The notes: generated by a model not told the origin, from the letters alone. Numbered from the stretch's first letter, positions 36,160-44,213 are shown. The stretch: 64,000 nucleotides of DNA from Methyloprofundus sp. (GCA_014859465.1 JACUUF010000001.1:94719-158718), one strand, 5' to 3'. Made by a program: numbers and translations.

Positions 36160-36993
36160 TCATTTGAAGTCCTTGGAAGTTAAATCATCTTTGATCTGTA
36201 ATCGATAATCATCAACTAGAGCGCCCTCCAATAGTGATTTAATTAAATCATAAGCCTCGACCTCATGACCACTATGGTCTGAATCCTCGCATATGGATAA
36301 AAGATCTTTTCCATTGGATTTTTCTAATGGATTCCCACCAAGGTCAGCAACCACTTTAATCGTATTAGGATCACCAGATGCGGCGGCATACATGATTGGA
36401 GTATATTCGAGATAGCCTTTGCAAGGAGTGCTAATATCCGCTCCAAAGTCCATCAATAATTGAATGCATTTGGACATTCCTTGGCTAGCAGCTAAATGAA
36501 TTAAAGACAATCCGCTATTAACTTCATTTGCATCAACCCCTTTTTCCAGAAGCTTTCTTAGGATATCCGGCGTACCATGCATAATGGAATAGACTGCTGG
36601 AGAATCCCCGCGTCTATCTCTATCATTTAAATTGTCTGGATTGTTTATTAGGTATTCTAAAAGAAGATCAAATTCCTTTGCGATGGATGAAGATGCGTTA
36701 GTAATGTTGTGACATTCAATAACCTGCATTAAAAGACTCTCGCCTTTTCTGCCCTTAAAGCTTAAATCTGAATGCTTCTTTATTACCTTAAGGGCTAGGC
36801 CGAAATGCTCAAATGCCAAAAGGTTATCCATGATACTAAAGCCATCCTTATCAACCGCATAGGGATCGGCCCCATTAATGGCTAACTTAGCGGCTCTTTT
36901 GACCGTCCTTTTATTTGACCAATAATTAGGATCTGCCAGCTGATCACTCATTAGACTGACAAGCTTATGGGTCTTACGCTCATTAAACTTCAT
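36160..36993 (-). CDS. Ankyrin protein with tag YRLQIKDDL, 277 aa
   Basis: Ankyrin repeats over residues 45-250 (DSPAVYSIMHGTPDILRKLL, 'SLIHLAASQGMSKCIQLLMD'). The tag YRLQIKDDL is 6 residues from the end. It overlaps the upstream gene by 4 bp (ATGA). Confidence 0.85.
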   Translation of the reverse strand: MKFNERKTHKLVSLMSDQLADPNYWSNKRTVKRAAKLAINGADPYAVDKDGFSIMDNLLAFEHFGLALKVIKKHSDLSFKGRKGESLLMQVIECHNITNASSSIAKEFDLLLEYLINNPDNLNDRDRRGDSPAVYSIMHGTPDILRKLLEKGVDANEVNSGLSLIHLAASQGMSKCIQLLMDFGADISTPCKGYLEYTPIMYAAASGDPNTIKVVADLGGNPLEKSNGKDLLSICEDSDHSGHEVEAYDLIKSLLEGALVDDYRLQIKDDLTSKDFK

Positions 36994-37793
36994 GTCATTT
37001 GAATACCTGATCCAATGTTTTCAGAAATATCTTTTTGGTAACTCGCTACGTGAGATCCTTCAATTAGCTTTTCAACCTGTTTAATAAACACCCCGGAGCT
37101 TCCACCACCAGTCGCTTTTAAAGATTTAGATAAATTCAAAGCAAGGTCATACTCACCTTTATCTATTAAAGCAGAAACAATCTCAATAAAAACAGCACCC
37201 TCTTTAATGTGAACCTCATTTGAAAGACTGTACTTATGCATTTCCTTATCAATTAATTCTGTACTATCTTTTTGAAGTAATTCATAATCATACTCACTCA
37301 ACTTTGAAAGCTCTTCTGCCCAGTCTTCAATCGCTTCCTTTGCATCAAAAGAATCACTAATTTCACTAGCCTGAGAGGACACCCAATCATTCCAATCCTC
37401 AAGAAGTGAATCTTTATTCAGTTGCTCAATAAACCCATCAAAACATGACGCCTCTGATATAGGTTTGAAGAAGATATTAAAGCCACCATCAAGAGAGCCT
37501 TCATCCCCACAAATAATGCTTTTACTAACATCCTCTCCGGACTTAATAAGGTCAAAAATAGCTTCACTTAATTTATCTTCGTCAATGTCAATTGATTGAA
37601 TACTATGAGCCATATAATAGCTGTTGTCGTCATATTGAGATTCTTCTTCTATAGATATGTTTTCGATAAACCACAACCCGTCTTCTTGAATTCTTTTTAA
37701 TGCATAATAAGGATTTGAAAACTGCGTTGCTTCAGAAAAAGAATGTACAAGCTCTTCCTGTTGCTTTGTAAGTAATGCAGTAGAATCAGGCAT
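36990..37793 (-). CDS. Unknown protein with tag YQKDISENI, 267 aa
   Basis: Acidic protein with Ser/Asp-rich helices and no known domain. ATG 37793 follows AAAGGAG; an in-frame ATG at 37826 lacks one. The tag is YQKDISENI. It heads a two-gene unit with the ankyrin gene, behind the extended -10 at 37833-37841. Confidence 0.75.
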   Translation of the reverse strand: MPDSTALLTKQQEELVHSFSEATQFSNPYYALKRIQEDGLWFIENISIEEESQYDDNSYYMAHSIQSIDIDEDKLSEAIFDLIKSGEDVSKSIICGDEGSLDGGFNIFFKPISEASCFDGFIEQLNKDSLLEDWNDWVSSQASEISDSFDAKEAIEDWAEELSKLSEYDYELLQKDSTELIDKEMHKYSLSNEVHIKEGAVFIEIVSALIDKGEYDLALNLSKSLKATGGGSSGVFIKQVEKLIEGSHVASYQKDISENIGSGIQMT

Positions 37794-37832
37794 GGTATAA
37801 ACTCCTTTTAAAGATGAAAAAAACATACATAT

Positions 37833-37841
37833 ATTGTATCA
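37833..37841 (-). promoter_or_regulatory. Extended -10 TGATACAAT (divergent region)
   Basis: Minus-strand TGATACAATATATG, about 40 bp before ATG 37793. On the plus strand TATAAT at 37853-37858 serves the divergent nucleotidase gene. Confidence 0.5.
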
Positions 37842-37874
37842 TGTACACTCAATATAATATGACAGGATAGCCAG

Positions 37875-38453
37875 TTGAATACGATAATTCTTGATCTTGA
37901 TGATGTGATTTGCGATATGTCAACCCCTCTATCAAAAGCACTCAAGGCTGACACGGGCAAGGATATTAAGCCAAAAGACTGGTCGACTTTTAACCTGGGT
38001 GAGATTTATAAAGTAGCTAATGAAGCGATCTTTGAAACAATTAACCGTCATGAAATAATTAAGCACGTAAAGCCGATAGAGCATGCTAAAGAATCGATCA
38101 AGTTGTTCAGAGAGCTTGAATTTAAAGTGCATGTCGTTACATCGAGAAAACCGCTTGATCCTAGCGGGGATATCACTCAGGCTTGGTTCGACAGGCATGA
38201 AATAATAGTGGATGATCTTTCCATTACCTGTCACAGCGCAGGCAAATCGGAAGTCGCAAAGAAAGTAAGACCGCTTTACTTTGTTGATGATCACGGCGGG
38301 AACTTAATCGATTGTGCCCCGTATTGCACAAAATCAGCATTATTGATTGATAGACCTTGGAACCAGAGATACGCCTTTAATCGCCTAGCTTCGTTGGAAG
38401 CGCTTGCATTGCTTCTCGATATTGACCCTCTAATTGATATGGGAAGTAATTAA
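37875..38453 (+). CDS. 5'(3')-deoxyribonucleotidase-like HAD phosphatase
   Basis: 192 aa. HAD motif I is ILDLDDVICDM (nucleophile Asp7 and Asp9), motif II lies in HVVTSRKPLD, and the late motif is YFVDDHGGN. These are the features of NT5C-type nucleotidases that dephosphorylate (deoxy)nucleoside monophosphates, common in phages and mobile elements. Start TTG 37875 with AGGA 8 bp upstream. No tag. The enzyme could tune the nucleotide pool. Confidence 0.82.
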   Translation: MNTIILDLDDVICDMSTPLSKALKADTGKDIKPKDWSTFNLGEIYKVANEAIFETINRHEIIKHVKPIEHAKESIKLFRELEFKVHVVTSRKPLDPSGDITQAWFDRHEIIVDDLSITCHSAGKSEVAKKVRPLYFVDDHGGNLIDCAPYCTKSALLIDRPWNQRYAFNRLASLEALALLLDIDPLIDMGSN

Positions 38454-38476
38454 ATTTTAAAAAAAGAGAAAGGGTT

Positions 38477-38671
38477 ATGCGTGAAAATTATATAGCTAAC
38501 AGAGCACTGGGTCACATTTCAAGATTAAAGCTTAACCGGAGAACTTCGCAAGTACATCAAAGGCTTTTTCTTATTGACATATTGAAGTGTTCAATAAAAA
38601 TGACGGGGTTACAAATGCGAACCAATACAGGCAAACGCCTTATTAAAGAGCTATCAAAAAGCGTTCGCTAG
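38477..38671 (+). CDS. Small basic protein, 64 aa
   Basis: Very basic 64-aa protein (many Arg and Lys) with AAAGGG before its ATG, 23 bp after the nucleotidase stop. No domain; may bind nucleic acid. Coding status moderate. Confidence 0.45.
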   Translation: MRENYIANRALGHISRLKLNRRTSQVHQRLFLIDILKCSIKMTGLQMRTNTGKRLIKELSKSVR

Positions 38672-38725
38672 GTTTTTAATTCAGGAATATTTAAACCTTC
38701 TTTAAGTGCATCTCGAATTCCGGCT

Positions 38726-39211
38726 TCATTGGTTCAAGAGAGAAGGCCCTAAAGCTTCTTGAGGTTTGTATTCACGACACAAGCGAAGCTCCCTCTCAAA
38801 CACTTTAAGGCTTGCTTCATATTCTTTCTGAGCGTAAATAGCATGCTGGCCGTATAAGCTGGCTTTAGCCTCATGGAATTTCAGTCGCTCTTCTTCATTC
38901 TGGACGTCTGCAATAACAATCAGCCCCAAATCCTCTAAGGCTTCGGCATGACAGCCTTTAGACTTTGCATAAACGGTTAGCTGCTCAGGATTATTGAGAT
39001 TCTCCATTAAAATGAATACACCTCTATCGCCACTCTCGTTATACCGTGTAGAAGAGACTTTTGGATTGCAATCAGAAAACCACGCATCAAAAACATAACC
39101 ATTAAGTGACGCATGAAATCCAGCATGCTTACTTTTCATACCCTTCACAACAGAAAGGCTTCGCCTCTCTCGATCATAACTATGAAAAATATCTAACGCC
39201 CCTATAGCCAC
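38726..39211 (-). CDS. Unknown protein, 161 aa
   Basis: 161-aa protein of unknown family, beta-rich first half and a long charged helix at the end (YAQKEYEASLKVFERELRL). GTG start at 39211 overlaps the TAG of the upstream gene (TAGTG). It lacks the tag and is last of a five-gene minus-strand run from 42630. Confidence 0.68.
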   Translation of the reverse strand: MAIGALDIFHSYDRERRSLSVVKGMKSKHAGFHASLNGYVFDAWFSDCNPKVSSTRYNESGDRGVFILMENLNNPEQLTVYAKSKGCHAEALEDLGLIVIADVQNEEERLKFHEAKASLYGQHAIYAQKEYEASLKVFERELRLCREYKPQEALGPSLLNQ

Positions 39212-39864
39212 TATTTCAGAACCTCATTATTCTGGTTAAGCTCATCTCTTAGCTCACCTCGGTAAATCTCAATTTGTTCCTCTTCATAACCATCTCGAAG
39301 TTCAAGTCTAGCTTTATTAAGCTCAATAATATCTGTTGGCTCTTCATTATTAATGTCGCTCCAGACCGCAACCCTAACTTCTCCATCCGCTTTCTCAATC
39401 AGTATGGGCTTAGAATCAATGCCATCGCCAGTGTAGTCCCCATAACCTTCAGCACCCAAGGAAACCCCTTGATGGCTAATCTCAGTTCGAGCACGAGTTT
39501 TATTGCTTTCATCAGATGTCATGTCGTCAAGACTATGCTCCACGATAAGCTGATCATACCACCCTTTAGACACATCTATATTCTGAGGAATAACCTGGTC
39601 AAACAACTGTTGAGCAAACTCAATTTTTCCCTCAACCTCAGACAGTAGAGTATTTTTAAGCTGAAACAGTCCGTCCGGCGGAAATGATTCAGCAAGACCT
39701 TCTCTGAGCGGGAGCCTGGCAAGATCAGCTGTCTCCAAATCCATTATTTGATCAAATAAATCTGCCCGCTCCTTAGTCGATGGAGCCATCTCTTCATCAA
39801 CCAATAGCTCCACTGCCGAGGCTTTTATAAAATCCATCAATTGTTTATTGCTTTCAATATCCAT
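39211..39864 (-). CDS. Unknown protein with tag YRGELRDEL, 217 aa
   Basis: Acidic protein with no known domain; C-terminal helix ELRDGYEEEQIEI leads to the canonical tag YRGELRDEL, 9 residues from the end. ATG 39864 has GAGGA upstream; the GTG at 39903 would overlap the SLOG gene by 26 bp. Confidence 0.75.
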   Translation of the reverse strand: MDIESNKQLMDFIKASAVELLVDEEMAPSTKERADLFDQIMDLETADLARLPLREGLAESFPPDGLFQLKNTLLSEVEGKIEFAQQLFDQVIPQNIDVSKGWYDQLIVEHSLDDMTSDESNKTRARTEISHQGVSLGAEGYGDYTGDGIDSKPILIEKADGEVRVAVWSDINNEEPTDIIELNKARLELRDGYEEEQIEIYRGELRDELNQNNEVLK

Positions 39865-39877
39865 GCAATCATCCTCA

Positions 39878-40477
39878 CTATCCGTTTTTAAATCCAAAAC
39901 CACTAAACTCTTCTTGATCTTTCATGCCAGGAGGATTGAATAGGTTTCCAGCATACTTTCCGGCTTTCTCAGCTCTTAAAATCCCATCGTTCGTTCCTGG
40001 ACTTGGAATAACTTTGTATGAAAAAACAGTATCTGATATGTCAATCATATGCTGATTTCTTGCAAAGTTAGCGTAAACGTATGCAATATCATTATAAAGA
40101 CGGTTAATTTCATATATTTCAATGATCCTGTCATATGAAAGTATTTTTTCATAATAAACCGCTTGCCCTCTCACCCCTTTTCTAAGGGGGCGATCCTTAT
40201 GCCATTTCACTGAATTTGGAATGGATAAAATAAGAGGTAAATTGTGCCTGATCGCCATGATAGCGAACACCTCATCCACTCCTCTTGCCATTCCACTAAC
40301 AAATGTTGCATCGTTCAGGCTCAGGCCTTGATTCCCCAAATATTCACTCAATCCTTTTTCAATATCCTTATAAACTCGATCAAACACCTCTCGATTATAT
40401 TTTTCGCCCTCCGGATATCTCTTATCCACCCCAAGTGCCAGTTCAATGTCGGCATGACCTGTTATAGCAATAATCAT
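39878..40477 (-). CDS. SLOG-fold (DprA/LOG-like) nucleotide-binding protein
   Basis: 199 aa. Rossmann-type SLOG features: ITGHADIELALG at the N-terminus, SGMARGVDEVFA at about residue 62, a middle PLILSIPN strand, then RNQHMIDISDTVF and PGTNDGILRAEKAGK. SLOG proteins bind nucleotides or nucleotide-derived messengers, and several act in DNA uptake or defence. ATG overlaps the upstream stop (ATGA). No tag. It sits among tagged genes, so a ligand-sensing role in that system is possible but unproven. Confidence 0.78.
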   Translation of the reverse strand: MIIAITGHADIELALGVDKRYPEGEKYNREVFDRVYKDIEKGLSEYLGNQGLSLNDATFVSGMARGVDEVFAIMAIRHNLPLILSIPNSVKWHKDRPLRKGVRGQAVYYEKILSYDRIIEIYEINRLYNDIAYVYANFARNQHMIDISDTVFSYKVIPSPGTNDGILRAEKAGKYAGNLFNPPGMKDQEEFSGFGFKNG

Positions 40478-41571
40478 AGTTTAGACTCCTCGCAAACACC
40501 TGATGCCTGGTTAAGCTCTTTAGATATTTCTAATTGATAAAGGTCAACCGCATTTTTTTCGTTCGCAGAAATCCAACCCAAGACACAATCTGGAAGAGAG
40601 CTATCCGGACTAACAACTGGATCACTATTATAGAAATTAGCCATCTCAAGAAGATGATCCAAAACCTCTGGAGCCCCTGGAGGAAGGTCATATTGAGATT
40701 TAATGTTTTCAAATGCACTTTCTATGATTGAATTGGCTTGTACTCTGTTACTGCCAGCGTGCCCGTCAATTACAAATCCACCAATTCCTTTGACCAGCTC
40801 AGTCCTTGAGTAGTTTTTAACGGGCTCGTTATTTCTGATCATGTCAAATAAATACTCATGATGTTGATTGTCATTAATCGATGATAAGACATCCGCCTGA
40901 AGAAGCTCGCTAAATATATTGACTAAGAAAACTTGATCAGTTTTATCTGTCAACCAATTCAGGAATCGATACTCCGCTTCTTTACCCTCAAGGGAGAGTA
41001 GAGCCTGATCTCGATACACAGAATAATCAGCATGCGAAATAGGCAGGCCAGGACTTGTGCAGGTGAAGCTTTTTTCTACCTTCACGCCGACTGTCAAAGG
41101 GACATTCTTTATTTCCGACTCAGTAATGAGTCTGGCAGAATCAATAAGATAATTCCCTCCCACAAAAGCAGGTGAATAATTCAAAGACTCAACTAGACAA
41201 TCATTAATAATAAAGTCCTGTCCAACGTGATTGGGTGCCCCTTCAAGACTAGAAAGGATACTTTCTTCACAAATGAAATTTCCACAGACTTTATAAGGTG
41301 CATCTATGAGATTTATAAAACGACATCTTGAGCAACTAAAATCACCACCCACAAATTCCGGCGCCCCTTTTAGATTCAAGAGAGGATTGTCATCAATAAT
41401 AAAATCACCGCTCACTTCTAAAAAATTAAAAGGGATATTGGTTAATTCCATCGAGGAAATATCTATACTTCCATCAATTATCACATCATTCAGGCGACTA
41501 ACAGAGTAAGATCCTGTCAAGCGACCTTGGGATTCAAGATCAAAAAGCCAGTCAAGCAATAATTTATTCAT
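40474..41571 (-). CDS. LRR-like repeat protein with tag YQLEISKEL, 365 aa
   Basis: Residues 40-140 contain about five short repeats of the form 'LxGAPxxVGGDFxC', for example LKGAPEFVGGDFSC and LEGAPNHVGQDFII. This LRR-like repeat is known from phage and mobile-element proteins. The C-terminal half is unrecognised and ends with tag YQLEISKEL. Probably a binding scaffold. Confidence 0.8.
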   Translation of the reverse strand: MNKLLLDWLFDLESQGRLTGSYSVSRLNDVIIDGSIDISSMELTNIPFNFLEVSGDFIIDDNPLLNLKGAPEFVGGDFSCSRCRFINLIDAPYKVCGNFICEESILSSLEGAPNHVGQDFIINDCLVESLNYSPAFVGGNYLIDSARLITESEIKNVPLTVGVKVEKSFTCTSPGLPISHADYSVYRDQALLSLEGKEAEYRFLNWLTDKTDQVFLVNIFSELLQADVLSSINDNQHHEYLFDMIRNNEPVKNYSRTELVKGIGGFVIDGHAGSNRVQANSIIESAFENIKSQYDLPPGAPEVLDHLLEMANFYNSDPVVSPDSSLPDCVLGWISANEKNAVDLYQLEISKELNQASGVCEESKL

Positions 41572-41607
41572 CTAGCTTCACTCCTTGAAACAAAGCATAG
41601 CCACCCA

Positions 41608-42630
41608 TTAAGGCTTAAGAGTAAAGTCTTCAGAAATTTCACTACGGTATAGATCTGTTTTCTCTTTTTCAACGACATTTCTAAGACCGTTTAGAAGCTC
41701 AAGATATGTGAGCCTTTGTTCACTGTCATAACCAAGAGGCTCTCTGATTTTTGCCAGCAAACCTTCTTCAATCTTTATATTGAAGGCAAGGCTATCCTGT
41801 CGGAATTTATGTAAGGAATCCATATCCTCAAGCGTTTCAATAATCAGTTCTTTAGGTGGATTATCAATTAAATTTATATTTATTGGGTTAATTTTGATAA
41901 GCGCTTTTTCATAAGGAAGCTGTAGTAATGCTTGAAAGTTTTTATCTACGCTTTCGAAGATGTTGCTTTCACCAGGCTCTTCTTCCATATGGATACTACC
42001 TTCATAACTATAGGAAAGATCACTCAAATCTAAGGTAATAGTAAGCTCACCCCCTTCAGGGTTGCCAAAATCAGTAGTCAGCTCTTCCTCAATACCATCT
42101 AACACATTATTATCAGACATTGCATTAAAGAATCGTTCAACTTCCTTGTAAAGATCAGGGTTCGATTCTTTTAAGCCTTCCTCGTCAAAACCTTCTAGAT
42201 CAGCGACCTCGAGACAACCTCCATTGTCATTAAACTCATACCAGAACTCAAAAACACCTGAAGCCTTGAAGAGCAGAGGGAGTTCACTAGAAGCAGCAGG
42301 CCAAATACTGCCGACTCCTCTTACTGCTGCGGAAGGTATTTCATAGTCAGCGTAACTGTATTGTGAGCTAAATTTCTGAGAGTCCTCTTTTTTCTCAATG
42401 ATAAAAGATCCTGAACAACCACTATTATCAAAATTCGTAAACGTATCTTCAAATGCATTTTCAACAATTCCATTAATCAAGTTTTCAATGGATTTCTTAT
42501 CTTCTTCGCTTGCACTCTCTCCTGAAAACGTCATTGTTGTATCTTCAATTCCTCCAGAGTCACCACCACCAGAAAATGACACCTCCACACCCTCAAATCC
42601 TTTTAACTGCAAATACTCTTCAAAAGTCAT
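41608..42630 (-). CDS. DUF6878-like protein with tag YRSEISEDF, 340 aa
   Basis: N-domain EVSFSGGGDSGGIED (about residues 15-30) recalls the DUF6878 core; full-length paralogue of 27316-28326. Acidic throughout. The tag YRSEISEDF ends 4 residues before the stop. ATG 42630 has GAGGG 8 bp upstream; an ATG-type start at 42687 lies within the promoter region. First gene of the run. Confidence 0.78.
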   Translation of the reverse strand: MTFEEYLQLKGFEGVEVSFSGGGDSGGIEDTTMTFSGESASEEDKKSIENLINGIVENAFEDTFTNFDNSGCSGSFIIEKKEDSQKFSSQYSYADYEIPSAAVRGVGSIWPAASSELPLLFKASGVFEFWYEFNDNGGCLEVADLEGFDEEGLKESNPDLYKEVERFFNAMSDNNVLDGIEEELTTDFGNPEGGELTITLDLSDLSYSYEGSIHMEEEPGESNIFESVDKNFQALLQLPYEKALIKINPININLIDNPPKELIIETLEDMDSLHKFRQDSLAFNIKIEEGLLAKIREPLGYDSEQRLTYLELLNGLRNVVEKEKTDLYRSEISEDFTLKP

Positions 42631-42670
42631 ATTTAAACCCTCTAATTGCTTAGCCTTAAATTGTCTATAT

Positions 42671-42679
42671 ATTGTATCA
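42671..42679 (-). promoter_or_regulatory. Extended -10 TGATACAAT for 41608-42630
   Basis: Minus-strand TGATACAATATATAG, about 40 bp upstream of ATG 42630; same core as at 24486 and 37833. Confidence 0.5.
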
Positions 42680-42760
42680 CAGGGCATAACTTAAGAAGGA
42701 TTACTCGCATCAACCAATCAGTTAAAATAAAATAATTTTAATAAAAAATAGTTTTTTATA

Positions 42761-42787
42761 TTGACACATGATTTGAGATGCTATAAT
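42761..42787 (+). promoter_or_regulatory. Promoter TTGACA-15-TATAAT upstream of tRNA array
   Basis: Consensus TTGACA (42761-42766) and TATAAT (42782-42787) with a short 15-bp spacer. It drives the 50-aa leader frame and, if the terminator is read through, the tRNA array. Confidence 0.7.
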
Positions 42788-42830
42788 GTACACATCAAGT
42801 TAAATTTAAAAGCAAAAAAGCGGATTAAAA

Positions 42831-42983
42831 ATGAATACACGTCAAAAACTCAAACATAACTTTAAGCTGCCTACCCAAGGATGGGAAGGAAGCTTTATGT
42901 CTGAAAAATATGAAATGTATTCACAGAGAAATAGTTTTGATTCGATAAATCCGTTAACGCACATTGTAAATATTAAAAAATAA
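42831..42983 (+). CDS. 50-aa leader reading frame
   Basis: Starts 43 bp after the consensus promoter and stops just before two hairpins. It encodes a 50-residue polar peptide (NTRQKLKHNFKLPTQGWEG near the start, THIVNIKK at the end) with no match I know. The ribosome site is poor (AGCGGATT). The placement promoter-peptide-hairpins-boxA-tRNAs suggests a leader peptide; it could equally be an independent small gene. Confidence 0.5.
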   Translation: MNTRQKLKHNFKLPTQGWEGSFMSEKYEMYSQRNSFDSINPLTHIVNIKK

Positions 42984-43007
42984 CGCCCCAGACATTGTCT
43001 TGGGCAA

Positions 43008-43064
43008 CCAAGGCAAAAAAGAAACACCCAAAAGGCCTTGGTTTTATATCAAGGCCTTTTTTTT
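43008..43064 (+). terminator. Terminator with a possible anti-terminator segment
   Basis: Strong hairpin AAAGGCCTTG / CAAGGCCTTT (43031-43060) followed by a T8 run. The segment CCAAGGC at 43008-43014 can pair instead with GCCTTGG at 43035-43041, giving mutually exclusive structures as in attenuators. Another hairpin, GCCCCAGA / TCTTGGGC, lies at 42985-43005. Confidence 0.75.
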
Positions 43065-43068
43065 GGCC

Positions 43069-43084
43069 TGCTCTTTAACAATTA
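43069..43084 (+). promoter_or_regulatory. rrn-type boxA antitermination element
   Basis: TGCTCTTTAACAATTA matches the boxA of enterobacterial rRNA leaders (TGCTCTTTAACAAT). It lies between the terminator and the first tRNA. In rRNA operons boxA recruits NusB-S10 to allow transcription of long untranslated RNA. Confidence 0.75.
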
Positions 43085-43097
43085 GGAATGATGTTTT

Positions 43098-43173
43098 TGC
43101 TCCATAGCTCAGTTGGTAGAGCGCTCGACCGATAATCGAGGGGTCCCAAGTTCAAGTCTTGGTGGAGCAACCA
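43098..43173 (+). tRNA. tRNA-Ile(GAT), with C at position 33
   Basis: Acceptor TGCTCCA/TGGAGCA, anticodon arm CTCGA-CCGATAA-TCGAG, CCA encoded. Position 33 is C instead of the near-universal U. Confidence 0.88.
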
Positions 43174-43174
43174 T

Positions 43175-43249
43175 GCGGGTATTGTATAAAGGCTATTACC
43201 TCGGCCTTCCAAGCCGATGATAGGGGTTCGATTCCCCTTACTCGCTCCA
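43175..43249 (+). tRNA. tRNA-Gly(TCC)
   Basis: Acceptor GCGGGTA/TACTCGC, anticodon loop CTTCCAA, T-loop TTCGATT, CCA encoded. Resembles the usual bacterial Gly(TCC). Confidence 0.93.
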
Positions 43250-43296
43250 TCCTAAAGTGCATTTTTAAAAAGTGTATTTTAGGATGCAAAGAATAA

Positions 43297-43374
43297 CGGA
43301 AATTAGCTCAGTCAGGCCAGAGCGCAGCGTTTGGGACGCTGAAGTCAAAGGTTCGAATCCTTTATTTCCGACCA
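43297..43374 (+). tRNA. tRNA-Pro(TGG)
   Basis: Acceptor CGGAAAT/ATTTCCG, anticodon stem CAGCG/CGCTG, loop TTTGGGA, CCA encoded. Confidence 0.92.
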
Positions 43375-43381
43375 ATTTAAT

Positions 43382-43465
43382 GGGCATGTGGTGGAATTGG
43401 TAGACACCCCGGTTTTAGGTACCGGTGCTTTATGCGTGTGGGTTCGAGTCCCTCCATGCCTACCA
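43382..43465 (+). tRNA. tRNA-Leu(TAG)
   Basis: Class II tRNA; acceptor GGGCATG/CATGCCT (G1-U72 wobble), anticodon arm CCGGT-TTTAGGT-ACCGG, long variable arm, CCA encoded. Confidence 0.92.
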
Positions 43466-43471
43466 TTTTAT

Positions 43472-43547
43472 GCTGGTTTAGTTCAGTTGGCAGAACGCCT
43501 GCCTTGTAAGCAGGATGTCGGGAGTTCAAATCTCTCAATCAGCACCA
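43472..43547 (+). tRNA. tRNA-Thr(TGT)
   Basis: Acceptor GCTGGTT/AATCAGC, anticodon arm CCTGC-CTTGTAA-GCAGG, CCA encoded. Confidence 0.92.
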
Positions 43548-43552
43548 GTTTT

Positions 43553-43644
43553 GGAAGTGCGGCAGAGATGGTGGTTCTGCACAAGACTGTAAATCTTGTC
43601 CCTCAGGGTAAACATTGTAGGTTCGAATCCTACCGCTTCCACCA
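43553..43644 (+). tRNA. tRNA-Tyr(GTA)
   Basis: Class II, as usual for bacterial Tyr: acceptor GGAAGTG/CGCTTCC, anticodon arm CAAGA-CTGTAAA-TCTTG, long variable arm, CCA encoded. Confidence 0.92.
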
Positions 43645-43649
43645 GTTTT

Positions 43650-43726
43650 GGATTGTTAGCTCAATTGGATAGAGCAAGGCGCTTTTAACGCCGAGGTTCT
43701 GGGTTTAAGCCCCAGGCGATCCACCA
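43650..43726 (+). tRNA. tRNA-Lys(TTT)
   Basis: Acceptor GGATTGT/GCGATCC, anticodon loop CTTTTAA, CCA encoded. The T-loop is TTTAAGC, so the usual C56 is U. Confidence 0.9.
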
Positions 43727-43731
43727 GTTAA

Positions 43732-43808
43732 GCACCCATCGTCTAGTTGGACTAGGACATTGCCCTTTCACGGCAAGAACACGGGTTCGAATCCCGTTGG
43801 GTGTACCA
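43732..43808 (+). tRNA. tRNA-Glu(TTC)
   Basis: Acceptor GCACCCA/TGGGTGT, anticodon arm TTGCC-CTTTCAC-GGCAA, CCA encoded. Confidence 0.92.
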
Positions 43809-43813
43809 AATTT

Positions 43814-43889
43814 TGGCGTATAGCTCAGTTGGTAGAGCACTCGGCTGTTAACCGAGCGGTCGCAGGTTCGAGCCCTGCTACGCCAGCCA
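43814..43889 (+). tRNA. tRNA-Asn(GTT)
   Basis: Acceptor TGGCGTA/TACGCCA with discriminator G, anticodon arm CTCGG-CTGTTAA-CCGAG, short variable loop, CCA encoded. A second, class II Asn tRNA lies at 44416. Confidence 0.93.
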
Positions 43890-43895
43890 AATAAA

Positions 43896-43970
43896 GCCAA
43901 GCTAGCTGAGATGGATTAGCAAAAGACTGAAAATCTTTGGAGGGTGGATCGTTACCACCGCTTGGCACCA
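43896..43970 (+). tRNA. tRNA-Phe(GAA), odd T-loop
   Basis: Acceptor GCCAAGC/GCTTGGC, anticodon arm AAAGA-CTGAAAA-TCTTT, CCA encoded. The T-arm GGTGG-ATCGTTA-CCACC has A instead of T54, unlike normal tRNAs. Confidence 0.88.
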
Positions 43971-43976
43971 ATTTAT

Positions 43977-44053
43977 GGTGAATATAGCTCAGATGGTAGA
44001 GCTCAGGATTGTGATTTCTGTGGTCATGGGTTCGAATCCCATTATTCACCCCA
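43977..44053 (+). tRNA. tRNA-His(GTG)
   Basis: Acceptor GTGAATA/TATTCAC preceded by G-1 (43977) opposite C73, the hallmark of His tRNA. Anticodon loop TTGTGAT, CCA encoded. Confidence 0.93.
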
Positions 44054-44055
44054 AG

Positions 44056-44132
44056 CGCTTCTTAGCTCAGCTGTGTAGAGCGCTGCCCTTACAAGGCGGA
44101 GGTCGTAGGTTCGAGCCCTACAGAAGCGACCA
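44056..44132 (+). tRNA. tRNA-Val(TAC)
   Basis: Acceptor CGCTTCT/AGAAGCG, anticodon arm CTGCC-CTTACAA-GGCGG, CCA encoded. The D-loop reads AGCTGTGTAGA and lacks the usual GG pair. Confidence 0.88.
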
Positions 44133-44137
44133 AATTC

Positions 44138-44210
44138 GGGGAATTAGCTCAGATGGTAGAGCAACGGCTTTGCAAGCCGAAGGTCGAGAGTTCAAATCTC
44201 TCATTCTCCA
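44138..44210 (+). tRNA. tRNA-Ala(TGC), no encoded CCA
   Basis: Acceptor GGGGAAT/ATTCTCC, anticodon arm CGGC-TTTGCAA-GCCG. The 3' end reads A-TCA, so CCA is not encoded, unlike the other members of the array. Confidence 0.92.
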
Positions 44211-44213
44211 TCA

